Assembly: GCF_006861825.1 (NCBI RefSeq)
Contig: NZ_VDGI01000001.1
Location: 1 to 64,000, forward strand
Reading direction: 5' to 3'
DNA from: Psychrobacillus vulpis
GTDB taxonomy: Bacteria > Bacillota > Bacilli > Bacillales_A > Planococcaceae
Length of the DNA: 64,000 bases
Below are positions 17,796 through 27,359 of this stretch, in pieces (position 1 is the stretch's first letter; each line of letters opens with the position of its first letter). The position numbers and the translations under genes are program-made. The notes under the pieces were generated by a model. It ran no database searches. It saw only the letters and a list, made by a program, of their open reading frames with translations, and was not told the origin of the DNA.

Positions 17796-17972
17796 ATGAT
17801 TTGGCTGTATTTCTTTATACCGATCAGTTTGTTCGTGATATTAGGAATATGCTATGACTACTTCAAAAGAAAAAGTTTCAAAGAAATGGCAAATACTGAA
17901 GTTAATCAGAATGCAGAACTCGCTAAGAGGAATGCCAAGACCTGGGAAAGTGGAAATTTCTATGGACTTTGA
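17796..17972 (+). CDS. Small single-pass membrane protein
   Basis: Open frame of 58 codons: a hydrophobic N-terminal segment (IWLYFFIPISLFVILGICY), then a basic stretch DYFKRKSFKEM and a polar tail ending ESGNFYGL. The AAAGGAGGG site (17780-17788) lies 7 nt before the ATG, which is strong support for translation. Predicted topology is N-out or signal-anchor with a cytosolic tail. I do not recognise the family. It stands alone between the ligase gene and the converging anti-sigma operon. Confidence 0.65.
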   Translation: MIWLYFFIPISLFVILGICYDYFKRKSFKEMANTEVNQNAELAKRNAKTWESGNFYGL

Positions 17973-18023
17973 TTGACTTTGATACAGATTTTTCACCTGT
18001 GTTTATCGCAAGTCGAAAATATT

Positions 18024-18064
18024 AAAAACAGATGTTCAAAAAGGCTCTCCTTTTTGAACATCTG
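18024..18064 (-). terminator. Terminator of the sigma/anti-sigma operon
   Basis: A 16-bp perfect stem, CAGATGTTCAAAAAGG with CCTTTTTGAACATCTG (18029-18044 and 18049-18064), followed by T-run on the minus strand, directly after the stop of the anti-sigma gene. Confidence 0.85.
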
Positions 18065-18068
18065 CACT

Positions 18069-19328
18069 TTATTGCAATGGAATCTTCAATTCAATATTTT
18101 CTCCAATAGGATTGAAGTAATAGTTCAAATATATTTTTGCTTTACCATCATAATCTTCAAATTGCGTCGTCTCCAATACGTACTGCTCATCTCGTGAAAC
18201 CGTGCTACCCGTAAATTCTAACGTCTTACCATCTTCTTTAACAGCATCATACAACATTAAAAGTCTACCTTGATTATCCCATTTATTCACAGCAACTGAT
18301 ACACTTTGCTGCGTTACAGAAATGTCCCAATCAAAATAGTCGGGCTTCGTGAGTACTTCTTTTGTACCAAAATCAACTTCGATAAAATCTTCACCCTTTG
18401 GAACGGCTTGAACAGCTCCAATTATAATCGTGTATGACTCTGGATCATCGAAATAATTACTTTGCAAATATAGCGTATATTTGCCGTCACGAATATCTCC
18501 GTCTGCTAAAATGCCTTGTTTAATCCTATCTCTTCGCTCACCACTTTCCGTCACGACTGCAATATCATCAAGCGATAAAATTTGCATTGTATTTTCTTCG
18601 TCAACTTCAATATCGAGTGCCACTTTTAATGGAGAGCGGCGAATTTGTGTAATTGTAAATTTCTGACCATCGACATTTACAGTACGATTCGCAGTAATAA
18701 TTTTTTCCTTTGCGATTTCATTTTGTAGTGTAAACGGTATCGCAATTTCAATGTTCCCCTTATCTTTATCATTAAAATGAAAAACAGCTTTAAAATCCTT
18801 CGAAGTATAAGCTATCGGCTCTGAAAAATTATATTCTACTAAAGAAGATATGTGTGTTTGATTATCTGCATTCGCGACAAATGTACAGCCACATTTCATT
18901 TCATCGTCCCCTTGGAACAATTGAACTTCCTCCAAGTATAATTTCGAAATATCAAATGAGGCATCGACGTCATAGTCAAGTACAAATCCCGATTGATCTG
19001 CAATCACGCCTTTCAATGTAAGCGATAGGCCATTTTTAGACCGCATCTCATTGATCTCCTCATAGTATTCATTGTCTACAATATCTTGTAGCCCTTTATC
19101 GATTGTAATCGCTGGTCTAAGTATTTCAAAGCCAGGTATTTTTGCGACAAAGCTAGCAATCGTAGGAGAAACGCGAATTGAAAATAAAAGGCTAAAGCAA
19201 AACAAAGAGACTACTGCAACCGAAACAATGCGCTTCTTTGTTCCTTTTTCTCGCTGAACTTTACGAAACGTATCCATTCGAACTTGTTGAAGTTTCTCCT
19301 TTGGGACGTCAATCGGTAGTTTACTCAT
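18069..19328 (-). CDS. DUF4179-type membrane protein, putative anti-sigma factor
   Basis: Protein of 419 residues with a short cytosolic N-terminus (KLPIDVPKEKLQQVRMDTFRK), one membrane helix (IVSVAVVSLFCFSLLFSIRV, about 35-55) and a large extracytoplasmic beta-rich part, the layout of DUF4179/DUF5643 anti-sigma proteins. Its ATG overlaps the upstream ECF sigma gene stop by 4 nt (ATGA), the classical sigma/anti-sigma arrangement, so it very likely binds and inhibits that sigma at the membrane. The extracellular part presumably senses an envelope signal. No RIP cleavage motif could be identified by eye. Confidence 0.8.
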   Translation of the reverse strand: MSKLPIDVPKEKLQQVRMDTFRKVQREKGTKKRIVSVAVVSLFCFSLLFSIRVSPTIASFVAKIPGFEILRPAITIDKGLQDIVDNEYYEEINEMRSKNGLSLTLKGVIADQSGFVLDYDVDASFDISKLYLEEVQLFQGDDEMKCGCTFVANADNQTHISSLVEYNFSEPIAYTSKDFKAVFHFNDKDKGNIEIAIPFTLQNEIAKEKIITANRTVNVDGQKFTITQIRRSPLKVALDIEVDEENTMQILSLDDIAVVTESGERRDRIKQGILADGDIRDGKYTLYLQSNYFDDPESYTIIIGAVQAVPKGEDFIEVDFGTKEVLTKPDYFDWDISVTQQSVSVAVNKWDNQGRLLMLYDAVKEDGKTLEFTGSTVSRDEQYVLETTQFEDYDGKAKIYLNYYFNPIGENIELKIPLQ

Positions 19329-19825
19329 AGCCAGTCCTCCTTTTCTCCAGCGAAGTTTCTTAGCTTCTTTAGTATGTGATGAAGCTTAGACTTTACAGTA
19401 CCCTCAGGAATTTGATTTAGCTCGGCAATTTCTTTGTTTTTTAGTTGCTGAAAATATTTCATATAGACGAGTTGCTGCTCCGACAAGGATAAATGTTCCA
19501 ATAATCGCTCCATATCAGAATAGATGACCCATTCAAATAGGTGGTGTTCCTCAATTGGAACGGTTGGTTGGCGTTTTCGTAAATGGTCTTTACAACAATT
19601 GATTAAAACGCGCACGAGCCATGTTCTGGCATATTCGTGCTGTTGAACGGTATGCATTTTTTTAAGTGCCTTGTAAATAAGCTCCTGCATCACGTCTAAA
19701 GCGTCTTGCTCATTTTTCATGTATGTAAAGGCCATGCGATATAAAATATCTTCATCCATTTCAATGAGTGAAAGTATCGCTCGTTGATCCCCACGAATAG
19801 CACGCTGAACGATTTCAAATTCCAT
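19325..19825 (-). CDS. ECF-type RNA polymerase sigma factor
   Basis: Compact 166-residue sigma factor with only regions 2 and 4. Region 2 runs from ILSLIEMDEDILYRMAFTY through DALDVMQELIYKAL and ARTWLVRVLINCCKDHLRK. Region 4 is LSLSEQQLVYMKYFQQLKNKEIAELNQIPEGTVKSKLHHILKKL, split here by family layout with the HTH near GTVKSKL. It should direct transcription of its own operon and possibly envelope-stress genes. GGAGG lies upstream of the ATG, and an ECF-like promoter lies 22 bp before the start codon (19848-19875). It overlaps the anti-sigma gene by 4 nt. Confidence 0.9.
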   Translation of the reverse strand: MEFEIVQRAIRGDQRAILSLIEMDEDILYRMAFTYMKNEQDALDVMQELIYKALKKMHTVQQHEYARTWLVRVLINCCKDHLRKRQPTVPIEEHHLFEWVIYSDMERLLEHLSLSEQQLVYMKYFQQLKNKEIAELNQIPEGTVKSKLHHILKKLRNFAGEKEDWL

Positions 19826-19847
19826 CCATTTCGCCTCCTTACTTCAT

Positions 19848-19875
19848 TAGACGCAGCGATGCTACATTTCGTTCA
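19848..19875 (-). promoter_or_regulatory. Autoregulatory ECF promoter
   Basis: Minus-strand TGAACG (19870-19875) and CGTCTA (19848-19853) are 16 bp apart. TGAAC...CGTC is the typical bipartite motif of Bacillus ECF sigma factors and sits directly before the sigma gene. Confidence 0.65.
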
Positions 19876-19946
19876 AAAGTTTTAATATTATTTAGAAAAC
19901 TATGAATACCACTATGCACATTTATGCACATATGACAAAAAACATG

Positions 19947-19991
19947 GAAAAAAAGGCCTCCCAACAGTTTAGCAAACTGATGAAAGACCTT
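19947..19991 (-). terminator. Second strong terminator downstream of groEL
   Basis: Minus strand AAGGTCTTTCA...CAGTTT pairs with AAACTG...GGGAGGCCTT almost throughout (about 17 pairs counting G-T), followed by seven T. It lies about 75 bp beyond the groEL terminator; no gene is seen between them, so it is probably a back-up. Confidence 0.7.
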
Positions 19992-20063
19992 CTCTAAAAT
20001 GAATCATATGCATTTTTTTACACCATCAAGTGGTCAAAAAATGGTCAAGCGATGTAATTCGAA

Positions 20064-20093
20064 CAGAAAAGCCCTTAATAATAAAGGCTTTCA
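20064..20093 (-). terminator. Terminator of groESL
   Basis: AAAGCCTTTA and TAAGGGCTTTT form the stem, followed by a short T-run, less than 10 bp after the groEL stop. Confidence 0.7.
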
Positions 20094-20101
20094 TATTCTT
20101 T

Positions 20102-21736
<1,635 letters not shown>

Positions 21737-21762
21737 TTACCTCCTAATTATTATCCGTTATA

Positions 21763-22047
21763 TTAGCCGATTACAGCTAGAACATCGCTTTCGCGTAATA
21801 TTAAATATTCATTACCTTCATATTTTACTTCTGTTCCTGCATATTTAGAGAAGATGATACGGTCTCCTTCTTTCACGTCTAATTCAACGCGAGCACCGTT
21901 TTCAAGTACTCGTCCAGTACCTGCAGCAACAACTTTACCTTCTTGTGGCTTCTCTTTAGCAGAGTCCGGAAGTACGATGCCAGATGCTGTTTTTTCCTCA
22001 GCTTCGATTAATTCGATTACGATACGATCACCTAATGGTCTTAACAA
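21763..22047 (-). CDS. groES: Co-chaperonin GroES (10 kDa)
   Basis: Lid of the GroEL chamber, 94 residues. It shows the N-terminal [11 protein letters not shown], the mobile-loop region [20 protein letters not shown] and the C-terminal [16 protein letters not shown]. The start codon is TTG with GGGAGG 9 nt upstream, a less common choice for this gene. It is the first gene of groES-groEL, directly downstream of a CIRCE operator, so control by HrcA is expected. The gene for HrcA is not in the window. Confidence 0.98.
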   Translation of the reverse strand: MLRPLGDRIVIELIEAEEKTASGIVLPDSAKEKPQEGKVVAAGTGRVLENGARVELDVKEGDRIIFSKYAGTEVKYEGNEYLILRESDVLAVIG

Positions 22048-22085
22048 GTGAAACTACCTCCCTAAAATAGTAAAATTTAATATTA

Positions 22086-22112
22086 TTAGCACTCTGTCTC
22101 TTTGAGTGCTAA
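22086..22112. promoter_or_regulatory. CIRCE operator (HrcA site)
   Basis: Perfect TTAGCACTC-N9-GAGTGCTAA inverted repeat, located between the groES promoter and start codon. This is the exact consensus of the HrcA-binding element. Confidence 0.97.
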
Positions 22113-22122
22113 CACACTTCTA

Positions 22123-22151
22123 ATAATAAATAATCACACAACAGAATGCAA
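22123..22151 (-). promoter_or_regulatory. SigA promoter of groESL
   Basis: Minus-strand TTGCAT (22146-22151) and TATTAT (22123-22128) are separated by 17 bp, immediately upstream of CIRCE. Confidence 0.8.
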
Positions 22152-22292
22152 GCGAGAAGATTATCTTTTTTCAGACTGTTGTGGAACGCTTTTGTTGTTC
22201 GCTTTCGGCAATCGTTGAAAGATATCTTTTTGTTTATTTCCAAATTTCCTTTACAATGAAATAGAATGTTATCAAGAGAGGAATCAAATGAT

Positions 22293-23006
22293 ATGAAACA
22301 TCAAAAAACAGGCTTGTATATATTAATTGTCTATTGCATCATGCAGCTTTCAGGCGCTATTTTTGCCCCACTACTTCTAAAATTATTCGTTTCTATGGAT
22401 GTGGAGAATCCTAGACTAGTTGCTTCTGGCTGGTGGGTATTCTTAAGCTTTGGAATTGCTACACTTATTACACTACTATTAATTAGAAGAGATAATTCTT
22501 TTTTGCGTCCAATGAAAGGAAAGATGTCACCAATTTGGCAAACAATTGGATGGGGATTTCTCGGATTTCTACTAGTTTTCTTCGGGCAAGGTATTGCAGC
22601 ATATATTGAGCTTGCACTTGGCATTGAACCAGGGTCAGAAAATACTGCACAGTTTATCGAGATTGCCCATTCCGTTCCATTAGCAATATTCTCGATTGTC
22701 ATTTTCGCTCCTATATTAGAAGAACTTATTTTCCGCCGAATTATTTTCGGTTCTTTATTACCAAAAACGAACTTTGTTGTTGCTGCTGCGGTCAGTGCAA
22801 TTGTATTCGCAATCATACACTTCGACTTCACGCACATACTACTATATGCGGTATCTGGGTTTATATTCGCATTTATTTATTACAAGACAAAGCGAATACT
22901 GGCTTCGATAATTTCCCATATGCTATTAAATGGGTTTGTCGTTCTATTCCAGTTCTACGGAGAAGCAATACAAGAGTTTCTCAAAACATACTCCCAAATG
23001 CCATAA
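22293..23006 (+). CDS. CPBP family intramembrane metalloprotease
   Basis: Polytopic membrane protein of about 237 residues in the CPBP (CAAX-protease/Abi) family, homologous in position to B. subtilis ydiL next to groES. The signature motifs are PILEELIFRRIIFG (EExxxR) and VFAIIHFDFTH (FxxxH plus His), placing the metal site in the membrane. About six hydrophobic segments are visible. The frame opens at 22266, but GAGAGG lies before the ATG at 22293, so this start is preferred. Substrate is unknown; the family includes prenyl-protein proteases and bacteriocin self-immunity proteins. Confidence 0.85.
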   Translation: MKHQKTGLYILIVYCIMQLSGAIFAPLLLKLFVSMDVENPRLVASGWWVFLSFGIATLITLLLIRRDNSFLRPMKGKMSPIWQTIGWGFLGFLLVFFGQGIAAYIELALGIEPGSENTAQFIEIAHSVPLAIFSIVIFAPILEELIFRRIIFGSLLPKTNFVVAAAVSAIVFAIIHFDFTHILLYAVSGFIFAFIYYKTKRILASIISHMLLNGFVVLFQFYGEAIQEFLKTYSQMP

Positions 23007-23042
23007 AAAAAGCAGGTCAGATACTCATCTGATCTGCTTTTT
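23004..23042. terminator. Bidirectional terminator after CPBP gene
   Basis: AGCAGGTCAGAT (23011-23022) pairs with ATCTGATCTGCT (23027-23038), flanked by an A-run and a T-run, directly at the stop codon. Confidence 0.85.
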
Positions 23043-23075
23043 TAATAGGTTAGGAGAATTCATTGACCAGATAAC

Positions 23076-24185
23076 GCTTGGTTATGCTCGGATGGGTTGT
23101 GGTTATGCTCGGATGGGGTTAGGTTATGCTCGTTCGACATTTCTTTGGCCGGATGCCCCTTAGTTATGTTCGCATAGCTTGAGGTTATGCTCGGATAGAC
23201 TGGTCTTACGCTCGTTCGACATTTCTTTGATCGGATACATCTTAGTTATGCTCGCATGGCTTGAGGTTATGCTCGGATAGACTGCTCTTATGTTCGGATA
23301 GAGTTTCCTTATGCTCGTTCGACATTTCTTTGGCCGGATACCCCTTAGTTATGTTCGCATAGCTTGAGGTTATGCTCGGATAACACTTCCTTATGCTCGT
23401 TCGACATTTCTTCGACCGGATCCCCCTTAGTTATGCTCGCATGGCTTGGGGTTATGCTCGGATAGACTGCTATTATGTTCGGATAACGTTTCCTTATGCT
23501 CGAACGACATTTCTTTCACCGGATACATCTTAGTTATGCTCGCATATCGAGAGGTTATGCTCGGATGGACTGGTCTTATGCTCGGATAACACTCACGTAT
23601 GCTCGTACGACATTTCTTCGACCGGATCCCCCTTAGTTATGCTCGGATAACACTCACTTATGCTCGCACGACATTTCCTTGACCGGATACATCTTAGTTA
23701 TGCTCGCATGGCTTAAGGTTATGCTCGGATGGACTGGTCTTATGCTCGGATAACACTCACTTATGCTCGAACTACATTTCTTCGACCAGATACACCTTGG
23801 TTATGCTCGGATGGACTGGTCTTTCGCTCGGATAACACTTCCTTATGTTCGAACTACATTTCTTCGACCGGATACCCCTTAGTTATGCTCGCATAGCTTA
23901 AGGTTATGCTCGGATGGACTGGTCTTATATTCGGATAGCGCCTCCTTATGCTCGCACGACATCTCTTTGCCCAGATTACGCTTAGTTATGCTCGCATAGC
24001 TTGGGTTTATGCTCGCATGGCTTGGGGTTATGCTCGGATAACACTCACTCATGCTCGGACTACATTTCTTCGACCGGATACCCCTTAGTTTATGCTCGCA
24101 TAAGTAGTGGTTATGCTCGGTTGGACTGGTCTTACGCTCGGATAACACTCCCTTATGTTCAGATAATACCACCTCATGCTCGTAC
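23076..24185. repeat. Array of 21-bp units with the word TTATGCTCG
   Basis: About 1.1 kb between the convergent CPBP and rex genes is built from 20-21 bp units that begin TTATGCTCG (variants TTATGTTCG, TTACGCTCG). I count roughly 43 copies by eye. Unit tails fall into a few recurring types: GATGGACTGGTC, GATAACACTCAC, CATGGCTTGAGG, and a paired tail ACGACATTTC plus TTCGACCGGATACCCC. Types recur in a fixed order, giving a higher-order unit of about 100 bp. No spacers unlike each other, no cas genes and no continuous frame are present, so it is neither CRISPR nor a coding repeat. Function unknown. Confidence 0.85.
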
Positions 24186-24223
24186 AACAACTCTCTAACC
24201 ACATTATGCTTAGTTCAATTCAC

Positions 24224-24265
24224 AAAAACAAAAGCCTTCCTCCGATAGAAATCGGGGAAGGCTTT
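24224..24265 (-). terminator. Terminator of rex
   Basis: AAAGCCTTCC pairs with GGAAGGCTTT (24231-24240 and 24256-24265), with an inner CGAT/ATCG stem and T-rich tail on the minus strand. Confidence 0.85.
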
Positions 24266-24272
24266 ACGTTTG

Positions 24273-24917
24273 TTATTCTTCTGTATGCTCGTTTCTTATA
24301 AGGTAAATTAGTGTTTGTACTTCGACCGACAAATCAATCGTATGTACACGTATCGTATCTGGGACTGTCAGTCTTACTGGAGTGAAGTTCAATATACCTT
24401 TAATAGAAGTTTCAGCCAATCGATCAGCTACTTCTTGTGCAGAACGACTTGGAACAGTACAAATCACTAGTTCGATTCCAAACTCCGCCAGTTTCGTTTC
24501 CATCACACTTGGATGAAAAACTGGTATATCACTTTTCATCATTCCTTCTACAGGAGCTTTTGTATCAAACGCAACGACAATTTTTGTGTTGTGGTTTTTT
24601 TGAAAGTTGTATTTGAGAAAAGCAGTACCCAAACTTCCGACACCAATTAATGCCACATTTGCCGCTTCATCCTGATCCAATGTTTTCCGAAAAAATTCTA
24701 ACAAAATGGCAACATCATAGCCGTACCCTTTTTTGCCAAGTGCCCCAAAGTGAGAAAAATCTCTTCTTATTGTGGCAGAATCTATCTTCATCGCATCACT
24801 TAATTCCTGTGAAGAAACTCTTTTATGTCCAGCATTATGAAAACTTTGTAAAAATCTATAATATAACGGTAATCTTTTCGTTGTAGCTTGAGGAATTCTT
24901 TGTGGTTCAGGTTTCAT
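24273..24917 (-). CDS. rex: Redox-sensing transcriptional repressor Rex
   Basis: Homodimeric NADH/NAD+ sensor of 214 residues that represses fermentation and respiration genes when NADH is low. The N-terminal winged helix ([35 protein letters not shown]) binds DNA; the Rossmann domain begins [14 protein letters not shown] (GxGxxG near residue 91) and includes VVAFDTKAP. The C-terminal helix exchanges between protomers. GGAGGG lies upstream of the ATG. Its position between the ABC-F gene and ydiL-groES matches B. subtilis ydiH, but the tatAY, tatCY and ydiK genes I would expect nearby are absent. Confidence 0.96.
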   Translation of the reverse strand: MKPEPQRIPQATTKRLPLYYRFLQSFHNAGHKRVSSQELSDAMKIDSATIRRDFSHFGALGKKGYGYDVAILLEFFRKTLDQDEAANVALIGVGSLGTAFLKYNFQKNHNTKIVVAFDTKAPVEGMMKSDIPVFHPSVMETKLAEFGIELVICTVPSRSAQEVADRLAETSIKGILNFTPVRLTVPDTIRVHTIDLSVEVQTLIYLIRNEHTEE

Positions 24918-25047
24918 CTAAACCCTCCTATTTCATTGGAACAAATCGATTTTATATTACTAGACATTGAGGTCCTTGTAAAGCTCTAGCGTTGCAACCG
25001 TAAGCCCTATCTATTACACTTAAGATAGAATTGAGGTGCGAAATATC

Positions 25048-26979
25048 GTGATTGTTTTACAAGTCAATCAACTAACAAAATCCTTTAATGGTGAAGATAT
25101 ATTAACAAATGTAAAGCTAGAAGTTCAAGACCGAGATCGAGTAGCACTCGTTGGAAGAAATGGCGCTGGAAAGTCTACTTTACTTAAAATAATTGCTGGA
25201 GAAATGTCATATGATACCGGCGATATTATCATACCCAAAAATATTAAATTAGGGTATTTAGAGCAACATGCCGGACTCGACTCAAAACTTTCTATTTGGG
25301 AGGAAATGAAGTCGATATTTAGTCATCTCATTGACTCTGAAAAAGAACTTCGATTATTAGAGTCCCAAATGGCAGACCCCTCTGTTTATGAGGACACAGA
25401 GGCATATGCTCGAGTAACAGCTGCCTACGACGAGTTACAACTAGCTTTTAATGAAGCTGGTGGCTATCGATACGAATCTGACATTCGTTCTATCCTACAC
25501 GGGATGCAGTTCTTCCCAGAAGATTATGATAAACCTGTACAGGCGTTATCAGGTGGGCAAAAAACAAGACTTGCATTGGCGAAGATGTTACTAAGTAAAC
25601 CAGATTTGCTTATTCTCGATGAGCCGACTAACCATTTAGACATCGCTACACTAAACTTTTTAGAAAACTACTTAAAAAATTATAACGGAGCGATTTTAAT
25701 CGTTTCCCATGATCGATACTTTTTAGATCAAGTCGTGAACTTTGTATATGAAGTTTCTCGCCATAATGTTTCGAGGTATGTCGGAAATTATAGTGCATAC
25801 TTAGATCAAAAAGCAAAGAACTATGAGCGAGATAAAAAAATATATGAAAAACAACAAGAAGAAAAAGCAAAATTAGAAGACTTTGTTAACCGAAATTTAG
25901 CACGTGCTTCTACTACAAAAATGGCGCAGTCTAGACGTAAAATCATTGAAAAGACAGACTGGATGGGTGCACCAGATGGCGATGAAAAGTCGGCTTCTTT
26001 TGGGTTCACAATCGACCGCCCGAGTGGAAATGACGTATTACGTTTAGAAGAGGTATCTGTTGGATATCCGAACAAAACTGTCTCGTCGAATATCTCTTTT
26101 TCAGTGTATAAACAAGACCGAATTGCACTAGTAGGACCAAATGGGGTCGGTAAATCCACCCTCCTTAAAACAATTATGAAGCAAATAGCCGATGCTGGGG
26201 GCAAAATTCAATACGGAACAAACGTCCAGTTTGGATACTATGACCAAGAACAAGCTGCACTCACTGGTAATAAAACCGTTCTCCAAGAATTGTGGGATGA
26301 ATGGCCACTTATGAATGAAAAAGATGTCCGAACAGTATTGGGAAGATTCCTATTTAGTGGGGATGATGTACAAAAATCGGTTTCTACATTATCTGGTGGA
26401 GAAAAAGCGAGACTTGCCCTAGCTAAATTAATGCTATTAAAAGCGAACACTCTTATATTAGATGAGCCGACTAACCATTTAGACTTAGATAGTAAGGAAG
26501 TACTCGAAAACGCATTACTCGATTTCCCTGGAACTATCCTTTTCGTATCTCATGACCGTTATTTCATTAACAGAATTGCAACGAAAGTGATTGAGTTATC
26601 AACGAACGATGCTTCCCTTTTCCTAGGTGATTACGATTACTACTTAGAAAAGAAAGAAGAACTAGAAGAACTTGCCCAAGAAAATGCTGTCGTCGAAAAA
26701 ACAGTTGTTGTAAAGACTAATACTTCTTTAATTGATAAAGAAGCTAAAAAGAAAGAGCGTCAACTACGACGACAACTTGAAGATCTCGAAACACAAATTC
26801 CAACAGTAGATGCTGAAATTATTGTGATAGAAGAGAAGCTTTGCAATCCAGAGATTTTCCAAGATCACGAAGCAGTACAACAATTGCAGCTTGAGTTGGA
26901 GGGATTGAAAGAAAAACAAGACGAGCTGTCAAATCAATGGCTCGAACTACAAGAGCAATTGGAAGAGTTAGCTACATGA
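25048..26979 (+). CDS. ABC-F ATPase, YdiF type
   Basis: Soluble tandem ATPase of about 643 residues acting on ribosomes rather than transport. Two ABC domains are visible: Walker A GRNGAGKST and signature ALSGGQKTRLALAKML in the first; GPNGVGKST and TLSGGEKARLALAKLM in the second. Each has ILDEPTNHLD as Walker B. An interdomain linker and a coiled-coil C-terminal region (from KKKERQLRRQLEDLE) complete the YdiF/Uup-like layout. The frame opens at 25036, but GAGGTG before the GTG at 25048 and the usual MI(I/V)LQV start of the family support the shorter version. Transcribed divergently from rex. Confidence 0.92.
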   Translation: MIVLQVNQLTKSFNGEDILTNVKLEVQDRDRVALVGRNGAGKSTLLKIIAGEMSYDTGDIIIPKNIKLGYLEQHAGLDSKLSIWEEMKSIFSHLIDSEKELRLLESQMADPSVYEDTEAYARVTAAYDELQLAFNEAGGYRYESDIRSILHGMQFFPEDYDKPVQALSGGQKTRLALAKMLLSKPDLLILDEPTNHLDIATLNFLENYLKNYNGAILIVSHDRYFLDQVVNFVYEVSRHNVSRYVGNYSAYLDQKAKNYERDKKIYEKQQEEKAKLEDFVNRNLARASTTKMAQSRRKIIEKTDWMGAPDGDEKSASFGFTIDRPSGNDVLRLEEVSVGYPNKTVSSNISFSVYKQDRIALVGPNGVGKSTLLKTIMKQIADAGGKIQYGTNVQFGYYDQEQAALTGNKTVLQELWDEWPLMNEKDVRTVLGRFLFSGDDVQKSVSTLSGGEKARLALAKLMLLKANTLILDEPTNHLDLDSKEVLENALLDFPGTILFVSHDRYFINRIATKVIELSTNDASLFLGDYDYYLEKKEELEELAQENAVVEKTVVVKTNTSLIDKEAKKKERQLRRQLEDLETQIPTVDAEIIVIEEKLCNPEIFQDHEAVQQLQLELEGLKEKQDELSNQWLELQEQLEELAT

Positions 26980-26985
26980 GATTGG

Positions 26986-27018
26986 CAGTGCAAATCATCG
27001 GTTTGCACTGTTTTTTTT
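26986..27018 (+). terminator. Terminator of the ABC-F gene
   Basis: CAGTGCAAA pairs with TTTGCACTG (26986-26994 and 27002-27010), followed by eight T. Confidence 0.9.
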
Positions 27019-27106
27019 ATGCCATTCGATTCTAAGACCTTTTACTACAGGTCATTGTCGAATCTTGTCCATATATGTAGGTCAAGTACATATTTTCGCA
27101 AAATTT

Positions 27107-27277
27107 TTTTCCACAAATTTGTACACAAGAAAAATCAAGTAATATCAAACTATCAACAGACTTATGCACATTATCAACAGATTAAAAAGTTTTTTTTCCA
27201 CATGAAGGTGAATAAAAGAGACACTATATATTGAAATCACACAACTTATACACATCTTATCCCCAAAATGTGCATAA
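27107..27277. promoter_or_regulatory. Cluster of DnaA boxes beside tsaD
   Basis: Three exact TTATNCACA boxes: TTATGCACA at 27162-27170, TTATACACA at 27246-27254 and a reverse TTATGCACA at 27269-27277. One-mismatch versions of TTATCCACA or TTATACACA: TTTTCCACA at 27107 and 27194, TTGTACACA at 27119, TTATCAACA at 27171, TTATCCCCA at 27257. This density in 170 bp is far above chance. In B. subtilis a DnaA-binding cluster is known next to gcp (tsaD), so this is probably the conserved equivalent, acting to titrate DnaA rather than as an origin. Confidence 0.75.
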
Positions 27278-27317
27278 GTACGAATGTTCCCTATTGACAA
27301 TTTGAACTATACCTGTT

Positions 27318-27355
27318 AAAAAAATCCCCATTTCTTTGTCGAAGAAAAGGGGATT
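27318..27355 (-). terminator. Terminator of the tsaE-tsaD operon
   Basis: Minus-strand AATCCCCTTTTCTT pairs with AAGAAATGGGGATT and is followed by seven T, just after the tsaD stop. Confidence 0.85.
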
Positions 27356-27359
27356 GCGT

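Noticed and set aside
22331-22837. Open frame antisense to the CPBP protease gene
   Set aside because: Overlaps a clear membrane protein gene throughout and has no coding features of its own.
23076-24185. CRISPR array
   Set aside because: Units are 20-21 bp without unique ~30-bp spacers, tails recur in a few types, and no cas genes are present.
23879-24202. Open frame of 107 codons inside the 21-bp array, reading repeated S-E-H heptapeptides
   Set aside because: A multiple of three in the repeat period keeps frames open by chance; stops interrupt it elsewhere in the array and there is no ribosome site.
27107-27277. Chromosomal replication origin
   Set aside because: DnaA boxes are present, but there is no dnaA or dnaN, no clear unwinding region, and the neighbours are housekeeping genes; a titration cluster is more likely.
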